Assembly (NCBI GenBank): GCA_009785395.1
Contig: WQWK01000033.1
Location: 1 to 12,743 of the forward strand
Reading direction: 5' to 3'
DNA: 12,743 bases
DNA from: Conexibacteraceae bacterium
GTDB lineage: Bacteria; Actinomycetota; Thermoleophilia; Solirubrobacterales; Solirubrobacteraceae
In this document: positions 1 through 5,859 of the stretch, piece by piece
Position numbering within the stretch: the stretch's first letter is position 1
Layout: each line of letters opens with the position of its first letter
The notes under the pieces: model-generated
Database searches by the model: none
What the model was told of the DNA's origin: nothing
What the model saw: only the letters and a program-made list of their open reading frames with translations
Made by a program: the position numbers and the translations under genes

Positions 1-1
1 C

Positions 2-430
2 AGCGATGACCAGCGGCACCTGGCCGATGACAGGGCGCTGCGCGCGTCACTGCTCAAACAGCTCCAGAGCGCATACACGACAGGCGCGATCGACAGCATC
101 AAGGCGCAGCTCAAGCTCGACGAGCAGCAGATCGCGAGCGCGGAGACGACCCTGGGGTCGCTCCAGCACCGGATCAGCTACAGCAATGTCGCCGTGTCGA
201 TCAACTCCGGTGGCCTGCCGGTCACCCCGGTCCGGCACCGGTCGTCCGGTGGCTTCACCCTGAGCCGCGCGGTCCACGACGCAGGCCGGGTGCTGGTCGT
301 CGCCGCGGGTGTCGGTCTGATCACGCTGGCGGTGCTGTTGCCGCTGGGCATGGTCGCGGCGTTGCTGATGTGGCTATGGGTGTGGCTGCGTCAGCGGCGC
401 CGCGAGCATGCGCTCGACGCGGTCGATTGA
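2..430 (+). CDS. DUF4349-type membrane protein, C-terminal part (5' end outside window)
   Basis: The frame is open from the window edge to TGA at 428-430 and gives 142 residues with no start in view. Roughly residues 12-60 form a charged, heptad-like helix (LLKQLQSAYTTGAI, then KAQLKLDEQQIASAETTLG), followed by ISYSNVAVSI, a short beta stretch typical of the end of DUF4349 domains. One membrane segment follows at about residues 97-129, then a basic tail (RQRRREHA). Proteins of this family usually have an N-terminal signal or lipobox, an extracellular coiled-coil domain and this single C-terminal helix with a cytoplasmic tail. Their biochemical role is unknown. The first in-frame ATG (194) lies inside the domain and should not be taken as the start. 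Family assignment rests on architecture and motif shape, not a search. Confidence 0.72.
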   Translation, partial: SDDQRHLADDRALRASLLKQLQSAYTTGAIDSIKAQLKLDEQQIASAETTLGSLQHRISYSNVAVSINSGGLPVTPVRHRSSGGFTLSRAVHDAGRVLVVAAGVGLITLAVLLPLGMVAALLMWLWVWLRQRRREHALDAVD

Positions 431-453
431 CGCTCGCCCGCTCGGGGTCGTTG

Positions 454-469
454 AGTGACGCTGGTCACT
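454..469. promoter_or_regulatory. CRP-type operator before the crp-like gene
   Basis: AGTGA-CGCTGG-TCACT is a perfect dyad matching the CRP consensus TGTGA-N6-TCACA except at the outermost base of each arm. The symmetry extends to 451-472 with one mismatch. Its centre is 38 bases before the crp-like start codon. If the hexamer at 488-493 is the -10 element, the operator covers the -35 position, which would suit repression of the gene by its own product. The encoded protein keeps the three residues that read GTGA in E. coli CRP. Confidence 0.6.
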
Positions 470-487
470 TAACGGCCGGCTGATCTA

Positions 488-493
488 TACGCT
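488..493 (+). promoter_or_regulatory. Candidate -10 element, leaderless crp-like transcript
   Basis: TACGCT fits the actinobacterial TANNNT -10 pattern and ends 6 bases before the ATG at 500, placing transcription start at or next to the A of the start codon. No Shine-Dalgarno sequence lies in this gap. No good -35 hexamer is visible; the CRP-type dyad occupies that place. Confidence 0.4.
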
Positions 494-499
494 CCGGCT

Positions 500-1201
500 A
501 TGTCCGAGATCGCGGAGAGCGGCGAGCGCATCGAGCTGCTGGCGCACGTGCCGGCGTTCGCGGGGCTGTCAGAGTCCGACCTCGCGGCCGTCGCCGAGGT
601 GTCGGTGCCGCGCCACTACGATGCCGGCGAGCTGGTGTTCAGTGAGGGCGACGAGGGCGACACGTGTTACATCGTGCGCAGCGGCCTGGCGCGTGCGATC
701 CGCCAGCACATCGACGGCCGCTCGATCACGCTCGCCCACTTCGGCGCCGGCGACATCTTCGGGGAGCTCGCGATGTTCGGCGACGAGCCGCGCTCGGCGA
801 CCGTCGACGTGATCGAGGACACGGAGGTGATCGGCATCCCGGGGCGGGACATGCAACGGCTGATGCGCGAGCACCCGGAGATCTCCGTGAAGCTGATCGC
901 GGCGCTCGCGCAGCGGCTGCGCGACACCAACGAGCGGCTCGCGCGGCAGTCGTTCCAGACGGTGCAGAGCCGCGTGGCGGCGGTGCTCGCGCAGATGGTG
1001 GCGGCGGCCCGTGACGGCAGCCCCGGCGGGAGCGAGGTGGTGGTCTCGCTGACCCAGGCCGACCTTGCGAAGCTCGCCGGCTCCTCGCGAGAGTCGGCCA
1101 GCCGCTTCCTCGCGGCGCTCGAGCGTGCGGGAGTGATCACTCAGGGCCGGGGACGGCTCACCGTGCATGATCCTGAGGCGTTGGAGGGCTATGTCTACTG
1201 A
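500..1201 (+). CDS. CRP/FNR family transcriptional regulator, probably cAMP-responsive
   Basis: 233 residues, the usual CRP length. Residues 14-130 form a cyclic-nucleotide-binding beta-roll. The phosphate-binding cassette reads GDIFGELAMFGDEPRSATV (84-102), with E89 and R98, the residues that bind cAMP ribose and phosphate in this family. A long dimerisation helix follows (about 125-150), then a winged helix-turn-helix (about 183-225). The recognition helix SSRESASRFLAAL has R197, E198 and R202 where E. coli CRP has R180, E181 and R185, predicting GTGA half-sites. No N-terminal cysteine cluster is present, so an FNR-like iron-sulfur sensor is unlikely. The Mycobacterium tuberculosis CRP is a close functional model. 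The start at 500 has no Shine-Dalgarno sequence but has a -10-like hexamer immediately upstream. The stop overlaps the NUDIX gene by 11 bases, so the two are cotranscribed. Confidence 0.88.
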   Translation: MSEIAESGERIELLAHVPAFAGLSESDLAAVAEVSVPRHYDAGELVFSEGDEGDTCYIVRSGLARAIRQHIDGRSITLAHFGAGDIFGELAMFGDEPRSATVDVIEDTEVIGIPGRDMQRLMREHPEISVKLIAALAQRLRDTNERLARQSFQTVQSRVAAVLAQMVAAARDGSPGGSEVVVSLTQADLAKLAGSSRESASRFLAALERAGVITQGRGRLTVHDPEALEGYVY

Positions 1202-1658
1202 CGATCCGCGTGACCGGACCGGGTCCGCCGAGGGTCGCGCCGAGTACGAATTCTCGGCCGGCGGGGTCGTGGTGCGGGGCGATGACGTCGTCGTGATCGT
1301 GCCGACCAAGCGCGGTGCGGGTGGCGCCAGGGTGCTCGGCCTGCCCAAGGGTCACCCCGAGCGAGGCGAGACCACCGAGCAAACGGCCGCGCGCGAGGTG
1401 CGCGAGGAGGCAGGCGTCACCGGTGAGCTGATCGAGTCGCTGGGCGTGGTTGAGTACACCTACGAGCGCCGCGGCCGGCCCCGAGCCAAGCGCGTCGAGT
1501 TCTTCCTGATCGAATACGGCGCCGGCGATCCGGCCGATCACGACCGTGAGGTCGAGGAGGCGCGCTGGATGCCGCTGGCCCACGCGGCGGTGGCGCTGAC
1601 CTACCCCGGAGAGCGCGAGATCGTGGCGCGGGCGATCGCGCGCCGCGCCGCGTCCTGA
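1191..1658 (+). CDS. NUDIX hydrolase
   Basis: 155 residues from ATG 1191. This start is chosen over ATG 1167 because GGAGG lies just upstream (about 1183-1187) and the NUDIX fold begins only at about residue 18 (AEYEFSAGGVVVR). The NUDIX box at 54-76 is complete: G-HPERG-E-TTEQTAA-RE-V-REE-A-G-V, matching GX5EX7REUXEEXGU, so Mg-dependent hydrolysis of a nucleoside-diphosphate-linked substrate is expected. The substrate cannot be read from the sequence; the small single-domain form resembles MutT or diadenosine polyphosphate hydrolases. The phosphohistidine-phosphatase domain of mycobacterial MutT1 is absent. The gene overlaps the 3' end of the crp-like gene by 11 bases, so translation is probably coupled and the enzyme may fall under the regulator's autoregulation. 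Confidence 0.88.
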   Translation: MSTDDPRDRTGSAEGRAEYEFSAGGVVVRGDDVVVIVPTKRGAGGARVLGLPKGHPERGETTEQTAAREVREEAGVTGELIESLGVVEYTYERRGRPRAKRVEFFLIEYGAGDPADHDREVEEARWMPLAHAAVALTYPGEREIVARAIARRAAS

Positions 1659-1678
1659 CACGGGCGATCGCGCGCCGC
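1629..1678. repeat. 18-bp exact direct repeat across the NUDIX stop codon
   Basis: CGGGCGATCGCGCGCCGC occurs at 1629-1646 and again at 1661-1678, a 32-base offset. The first copy encodes residues near the C-terminus (RAIARR); the second lies just after the stop codon. A local tandem duplication is the simplest explanation. Each copy contains the palindrome GCGATCGC. Confidence 0.8.
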
Positions 1679-1695
1679 TCAGCGGGCCGGACCGG

Positions 1696-1701
1696 TACGC
1701 T
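1696..1701 (+). promoter_or_regulatory. Candidate -10 element for the ASCH-domain gene
   Basis: TACGCT ends 7 bases before the GTG start at 1709. The stretch TACGCTCC-CCGGC is nearly the same as that before the crp-like gene at 488 (TACGCTCCGGC). No Shine-Dalgarno sequence is present, which points to a leaderless or near-leaderless transcript. No convincing -35 is seen. Confidence 0.4.
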
Positions 1702-1708
1702 CCCCGGC

Positions 1709-2107
1709 GTGCGTGTTCTGAACTTCTATTCGTCGGTGTTTGCCGACCAGTTGCGGCGTGGCCGCAAGACGGCCACGATCCGGCTCGGCGACAAGTCGCA
1801 CAAGTACCGCAAGAACGACTGTGTCGTGGTGACGATCGGCTACCAGCACTCGCCACGCGAGAAGATCTTCAACGCCGTCATCGACCAGGTCGAGGTCAAG
1901 CGCGTGCAGGAACTCTCGCCGCGGGACATCGAACACGACAACCCCGAGTTTCGCCGGGTCGACGAGATGGTCCACTTCCTCGAGCAGATCTATGGCCGCA
2001 AGGTGGCGATGGATGACACCGTCACGGTCGTGCGCTTCTCCCAGATCATCGAGAACCCGCCTGAGCTGCGTGACCGCATCCACGGTCTCGGCGGCGCCAA
2101 CAACTGA
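1709..2107 (+). CDS. ASCH-domain (PUA-like) putative RNA-binding protein
   Basis: 132 residues from a GTG start. The N-terminal part shows the ASCH signature: a hydrophobic beta strand (VLNFYSSVF), then GRKTATIRLGDKSHKYRKND (about 18-37), where lysine, threonine and arginine of KTATIR line the presumed nucleic-acid cleft and the following basic patch leads into VVVTIGY. A second strand-rich half (NAVIDQVEVKRVQEL, then TVTVVRFSQI) completes a small beta-barrel. ASCH domains are linked to RNA binding or modification and some have nuclease or amidohydrolase activity; the actual substrate here is unknown. The GTG start is supported by lack of an upstream alternative and by the -10-like hexamer 7 bases before it. 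It lies 50 bases after the NUDIX gene and probably has its own promoter. Confidence 0.68.
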   Translation: MRVLNFYSSVFADQLRRGRKTATIRLGDKSHKYRKNDCVVVTIGYQHSPREKIFNAVIDQVEVKRVQELSPRDIEHDNPEFRRVDEMVHFLEQIYGRKVAMDDTVTVVRFSQIIENPPELRDRIHGLGGANN

Positions 2108-2134
2108 ATTTCGCATTCAGCTCCGGTGATGGTT

Positions 2135-2140
2135 TAGCCT
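2135..2140 (+). promoter_or_regulatory. Candidate -10 element for the DUF11 gene
   Basis: TAGCCT (TANNNT) ends 9 bases before the TTG start at 2150; the expected transcription start falls at about 2147, three bases from the start codon. The same TAG is the in-frame stop that limits how far upstream the reading frame can begin. No Shine-Dalgarno sequence is present. Confidence 0.33.
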
Positions 2141-2149
2141 GCCGCCACC

Positions 2150-3415
2150 TTGATCGGGTTTTGGGGGGGACCGGGAGCATCCATCCCGCGGCGTTTGGCC
2201 GCGGTTGTGACGGCCGTGTGCGCACTGTTCGTGGTGTGGGGCCTCGCGGGTGTCGCGAGCGTCACGGGTGTCGCCGGCCTCGCCGGTGTCGCGCGCGCCG
2301 CGTCGCCGGAGGGCCTGTTCGTCTCGGCGCAGACTGGCGGGTCCACCACCAATCCCGTCTACACCGTGACAGTGGAGGACACCAACCCCGGGATCGCCGG
2401 GACGAACGTGGTGGTGACGGTGCGGGTGCCGTCGACCGAAACCTTCGTTGCCGCCACACCGTCGGAGGGCAGCTACGACTCCACAACCGGTCAGTGGGTG
2501 GTGGGGACGGTCACCGCCGGCACGCTCGAGACGCTCATGATCCTCACCACGAACAACGGCTCCGCGCCCGCCAGCCTGAGCCCCACGGTGACGGCGGGCA
2601 ACGCCGTCAGCATCGGGATCACCAACACCGTCTCCGACCCCACGCCGACGGTCGGCGAGGACGTGACCTACGCGGTCGTCGTGACCAACGCGGGCGCCGC
2701 GGGGAGCCACGATCTCACCGTGCTGGACTTGCTGCAGACAGGCCTGACGTTCGTCTCGGCTGCGAGCCCGGGCGAAAGTTGCACGGCGTCCGGGCAGATC
2801 GTCGACTGCGACATCGGCTCGCTCGCCAGCGGCAGCTCGCACGTGATCCTGATCGTCGTCAGGGTCGGCGCCGCCGGCGCGCGGACGGCCAACGCCACGG
2901 TCGCCCTGCCCAGCGCGGACCTCCTTGAAAACCCGGGCGACATGACGGCCGCGGCAACGCTCAACGCCTCGGCGCCCCCGGCGCCGACCGTTCCGCCACC
3001 AGCCGGACCCGGCACAACTCGGGCTCCGGCCCCGGCGGTGTCGCCGCGGGCGACGCTCACGATCAAGGTCACAGGCGCAACCGCCAAGGTCGCGTCCGGG
3101 GGGACCGCCGCGTACCGGATCCGGCTGACCAACGCCGGGCCTGCCGTCGTTGCGTCGCCGCTGGTGACCACATCGCTTTCGGCTGCCGTCAGGTCGGCCT
3201 CAGGACGCTACCCGGGAGGCGTGTGCCGCGGCGGGCGCCGGCTCGCCTGTCGGCTGCGGTCGATCCCGGCTCACCGCAGCGTCACGCTCACGATCCGTGC
3301 GCGCCCCGCCAGGACCGGCACCCTGCGGGCGCGCGTCTCGGTGACCACCCGGACAGTCCTCGCCGCCGTCTCGGTGAGCTCGGGCTCGGGCTCGGTCCGG
3401 GTCGTGACGGCCTAA
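2150..3415 (+). CDS. Secreted DUF11-repeat protein
   Basis: 421 residues from TTG, the first start after an in-frame stop at 2135. The start is supported because it includes the basic n-region (IPRR) before a long hydrophobic stretch ending in ARA-A, a signal peptidase I-like site near residue 50. The rest is three immunoglobulin-like beta units of about 85-100 residues: one without cysteines (about 68-155), a canonical DUF11 unit (about 158-255) with SCTASGQIVDCDIGSLASGS, and, after a Pro-rich linker (PAPTVPPPAGPGTTRAPAP), a third (about 300-395) with VCRGGRRLACRLRSIPAH. The two cysteine pairs occupy the same hairpin in units two and three and could form disulfides. No LPXTG, C-terminal membrane helix or catalytic domain is visible, so it is probably released or held non-covalently at the surface. 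DUF11 units are usually structural or adhesive. Confidence 0.75.
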   Translation: MIGFWGGPGASIPRRLAAVVTAVCALFVVWGLAGVASVTGVAGLAGVARAASPEGLFVSAQTGGSTTNPVYTVTVEDTNPGIAGTNVVVTVRVPSTETFVAATPSEGSYDSTTGQWVVGTVTAGTLETLMILTTNNGSAPASLSPTVTAGNAVSIGITNTVSDPTPTVGEDVTYAVVVTNAGAAGSHDLTVLDLLQTGLTFVSAASPGESCTASGQIVDCDIGSLASGSSHVILIVVRVGAAGARTANATVALPSADLLENPGDMTAAATLNASAPPAPTVPPPAGPGTTRAPAPAVSPRATLTIKVTGATAKVASGGTAAYRIRLTNAGPAVVASPLVTTSLSAAVRSASGRYPGGVCRGGRRLACRLRSIPAHRSVTLTIRARPARTGTLRARVSVTTRTVLAAVSVSSGSGSVRVVTA

Positions 3416-3431
3416 CCCCGGCCGTGACCGT

Positions 3432-5849
3432 TTAGCGCCGGCCGTACGCGGCGATGTCCTGATCCAGGCTCTTCTGGCTGGCGTACTGGCCGGTGTGCAC
3501 GTAGGCGACCTTGCCGGCGGGGCTGATGTAGATCGTCGTCGGCAGCCCCTCGATCGAGGCCAGCGGGGTGAGCTGGCTCGTCTGCACGCTGTAGCTCGGG
3601 TAGTTGATGTGGTGCTGAGCGAGGAAGCTGCGGGCGTCCCCTATGGAGTCGTCGGCGGCGGCGCCGAGGAACGCGACCCTGGTCCCGTAGTGCGCGGAGG
3701 CGGTGCGGAACAGCGTGAACTCCGCCCGGCACGGCACGCACCAGGAGGCCCAGACGTTCACCACGACCGGGTAGCCGTGGAGGGCCTTGATGCGCGCATC
3801 CAAGGCGGGATAGTTGCCGAGCAGCTGCGATGACTGCTGTTGGAGCTTCGCGAGCGGCGCCGGCGCCGCCGGCTGGGTCGCCACCGCCCCGGTGGTCGTG
3901 GAGCCGGCGTTGCCGTGGTGCAGCGCGGCGTACCTGAGCGAATACCTCACGCGCGCGACGAGCTTGGCGGTGCTCGGCCAGCCGAGCGCCGCGACCGAGT
4001 AGTACGAATCGATGTTTCCGTCCGCGCCGACCAGCATCAGCCACGGCTCACTCTCAACCTCGTAGCCGTCGGCCAGGCGCCCGGTCGCGTCGATCGCGAC
4101 CGGGTAGGAGAGCGGCTTCGTGAGTCCGTGGAGCAGCGAGTCGAGTCCGCCGCGCGGCTCGACCGCGCCCTCGTCGATCGCGGTCAGCTTGGGGAGCCCG
4201 TCGCGCTTCGCCGTCGCCTGGTAGGCGTTGAGGCTGTCCAGAGCGCCGCCGAGGTCGGTGATCTGGCGGTCCCAGGAGGCGAAGAACAGCAGCAGGTGCG
4301 GCGCGCCGGGCCCGAGCTTCAAATCCCCGCCGCCGGCCTGGGGCAGCGTCGCGGTGTTGTTCGGGTAGATGCCTGGAATCAGCCGATAGGACAGGTCCGA
4401 GTGGACGGCGGGGCGCGGCCGCAGCAGACGTGCGGTGTCCCGGGCGATCACCTGTCCGAGCTGCCCGACCGCTGCGTAGGACTGTTGGACGATGTACTCG
4501 CGCACGAGCTCACCGTCCGGGTTGATCAGAAAGATCGCGGGTGTGTGATCGACCGTCCGGCGAGAGATCACCGCGGAGATGCTGTACTCGTGCCAAACGT
4601 GTGTGAGCGCCGGCAGGGAGCCTGTCAGGAAGTCCCACGCGTGCAGCATGCCGTGCACCTGGGAGTAGGAGAGAACGTCCTGAAGCGCGGTGGCGCGCGG
4701 GTTCGCGTCGACGGCGACGAGCTGCATGTGCTTGCCGGCCGATCCGAGCATCGCCTGGGCGTCGAGCATCGCCTGGCTGGTGAGCGGGCACATGGTCGTG
4801 CACTCCGAGTCGATGAAGGCCAGCACCACCGCCTTCCCCCGGAACGAGCTCAACGAGACGGGCTCGCCGAACTGGTTGGTGAGCTGGATCCCGGGCGCGG
4901 TGCGGGCAAGCGCCGAACCTGGGTCGACCAGCGGGTTTGACCATCGCGCCAGCCGATGCGCCGGGGACGCTCTGGGGACTACCGCGTAACCGGCGACGAC
5001 GAGCGCGATGACTCCGACGACGGCTGCCAGGATGCGCGGCCTGGCGGCGAGCGCGGCGCGGATCCGCCGTGCAGCGGCGGAGGCCGCTGCGGGCCGCCGC
5101 CGCAGCACGACCGCGAGGGCTGCGGCCCCCACCACGACGAGGGCCAGCACGATGAACGCGAGCGTGCGAGTGCCCGAGCCGGACGTGCCGGTCGCACCGG
5201 ACGAGACGGACGAGCCGGACGAGCCGGACGAGCCGGACGAGCCGGACGAGGCGGACGAGCCGCTCGGTGCTTGGCTCGAATGTGTCGCTGGTCCGGATCC
5301 GGTCGTCCCGCCCGCGCTGGCGGGCAGCGTCACGTGAGCTTCCGCCGCGAGCGCGCGGATCGCGTCCTCGGTGCTGGTGACAAGCATCGGGCCGGCTCCG
5401 TGCGGCACATGGCTGAGCGCCGCGGACGGGGCGCTCACACTGTGCTTGGACCAGTAGACGCCCAGCCCGTCCGGCATCACGATCAACAGGCGCCCCGCGT
5501 ACTCGAGCGACAACTCGATCCCGAGGAAGCGCGCGTAGGTCTGCGGCTTTCCCCAGAGCGGCGCGACCGCGCCCAGATCATCCGGTTTCGCGATGATCGC
5601 GACACGGAGCGGCATACCAGCGTGATTCGCGGCGGCGATCAGCCGGCCCAGCTGAAGCTGGTTCTGAATCGAGATCCCGGAATCAGTGGCGAGGAACAGT
5701 GACTGGTTGACGAGGACGTCACTGCCGGGGTCGCCGTCGGCGAGGGCCGCGGGCGCCGGCCCGAGCGCCGTGATCAGGGACACGGTTGCGATCGCCGCGA
5801 TGAGGGTTGCCAAAAGGCGGCGCGACAACGGCCACTGCTGCCTCGTCAC
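3432..5849 (-). CDS. Membrane-anchored multidomain thioredoxin-fold protein (TPM-like + SCO1 + TlpA)
   Basis: 805 residues from GTG 5849, chosen because it lies 10 bases after the preceding gene's stop and begins a signal peptide (residues 1-37, ending ALA-DGD). An open frame continues upstream to 6071 but only inside the neighbouring gene. Domains in order: TPM-like domain (about 45-170); Ser/Gly linker (177-227); membrane helix (229-249); short basic cytoplasmic loop; membrane helix (273-292); SCO1/SenC domain (318-475) with copper or thiol motif C350-TTM-C354 and H435; a thioredoxin fold (about 512-640) with SWD at 525-527 instead of CXXC but a cis-proline-like EPW at 601-603; and a TlpA-type thioredoxin (668-800) with W703-C-V-P-C707 and cis-Pro 770. 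Both ends face outside if the first helix pair is a hairpin. SCO1 proteins serve CuA assembly or thiol redox; TlpA proteins reduce such sites. TPM assignment is tentative. Confidence 0.8.
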   Translation of the reverse strand: MTRQQWPLSRRLLATLIAAIATVSLITALGPAPAALADGDPGSDVLVNQSLFLATDSGISIQNQLQLGRLIAAANHAGMPLRVAIIAKPDDLGAVAPLWGKPQTYARFLGIELSLEYAGRLLIVMPDGLGVYWSKHSVSAPSAALSHVPHGAGPMLVTSTEDAIRALAAEAHVTLPASAGGTTGSGPATHSSQAPSGSSASSGSSGSSGSSGSSVSSGATGTSGSGTRTLAFIVLALVVVGAAALAVVLRRRPAAASAAARRIRAALAARPRILAAVVGVIALVVAGYAVVPRASPAHRLARWSNPLVDPGSALARTAPGIQLTNQFGEPVSLSSFRGKAVVLAFIDSECTTMCPLTSQAMLDAQAMLGSAGKHMQLVAVDANPRATALQDVLSYSQVHGMLHAWDFLTGSLPALTHVWHEYSISAVISRRTVDHTPAIFLINPDGELVREYIVQQSYAAVGQLGQVIARDTARLLRPRPAVHSDLSYRLIPGIYPNNTATLPQAGGGDLKLGPGAPHLLLFFASWDRQITDLGGALDSLNAYQATAKRDGLPKLTAIDEGAVEPRGGLDSLLHGLTKPLSYPVAIDATGRLADGYEVESEPWLMLVGADGNIDSYYSVAALGWPSTAKLVARVRYSLRYAALHHGNAGSTTTGAVATQPAAPAPLAKLQQQSSQLLGNYPALDARIKALHGYPVVVNVWASWCVPCRAEFTLFRTASAHYGTRVAFLGAAADDSIGDARSFLAQHHINYPSYSVQTSQLTPLASIEGLPTTIYISPAGKVAYVHTGQYASQKSLDQDIAAYGRR
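5198..5260. repeat. 9-bp tandem repeat, seven units, coding for a Ser/Gly linker
   Basis: Seven consecutive units of CGGACGAG(A/C/G) occupy 5198-5260; only the last base of units varies. Read on the minus strand they give the SGSSGSSGSS run (about residues 197-217) between the TPM-like domain and the first membrane helix. The repeat sits in frame and its 9-base length means copy-number change would only lengthen or shorten the linker by three residues. Confidence 0.85.
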
Positions 5850-5859
5850 GGGTGCGCGC

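Noticed and set aside
1167..1190. ATG 1167 as the NUDIX start.
   Set aside because: No ribosome site lies before it, while GGAGG stands in front of ATG 1191, and the extra eight residues add nothing to the fold.
3419..3444. CGGCCG repeated 20 bases apart between the convergent DUF11 and SCO/TlpA genes, as a possible terminator.
   Set aside because: The arm is itself a 6-bp palindrome, the loop is 14 bases and there is no U-tract; too weak to call a terminator.
3840..5702. Long plus-strand open frames opposite the SCO/TlpA fusion gene.
   Set aside because: They are antisense to clear domain motifs (CTTMC, WCVPC) and read as Arg/Gly/Asp-rich low-complexity protein.
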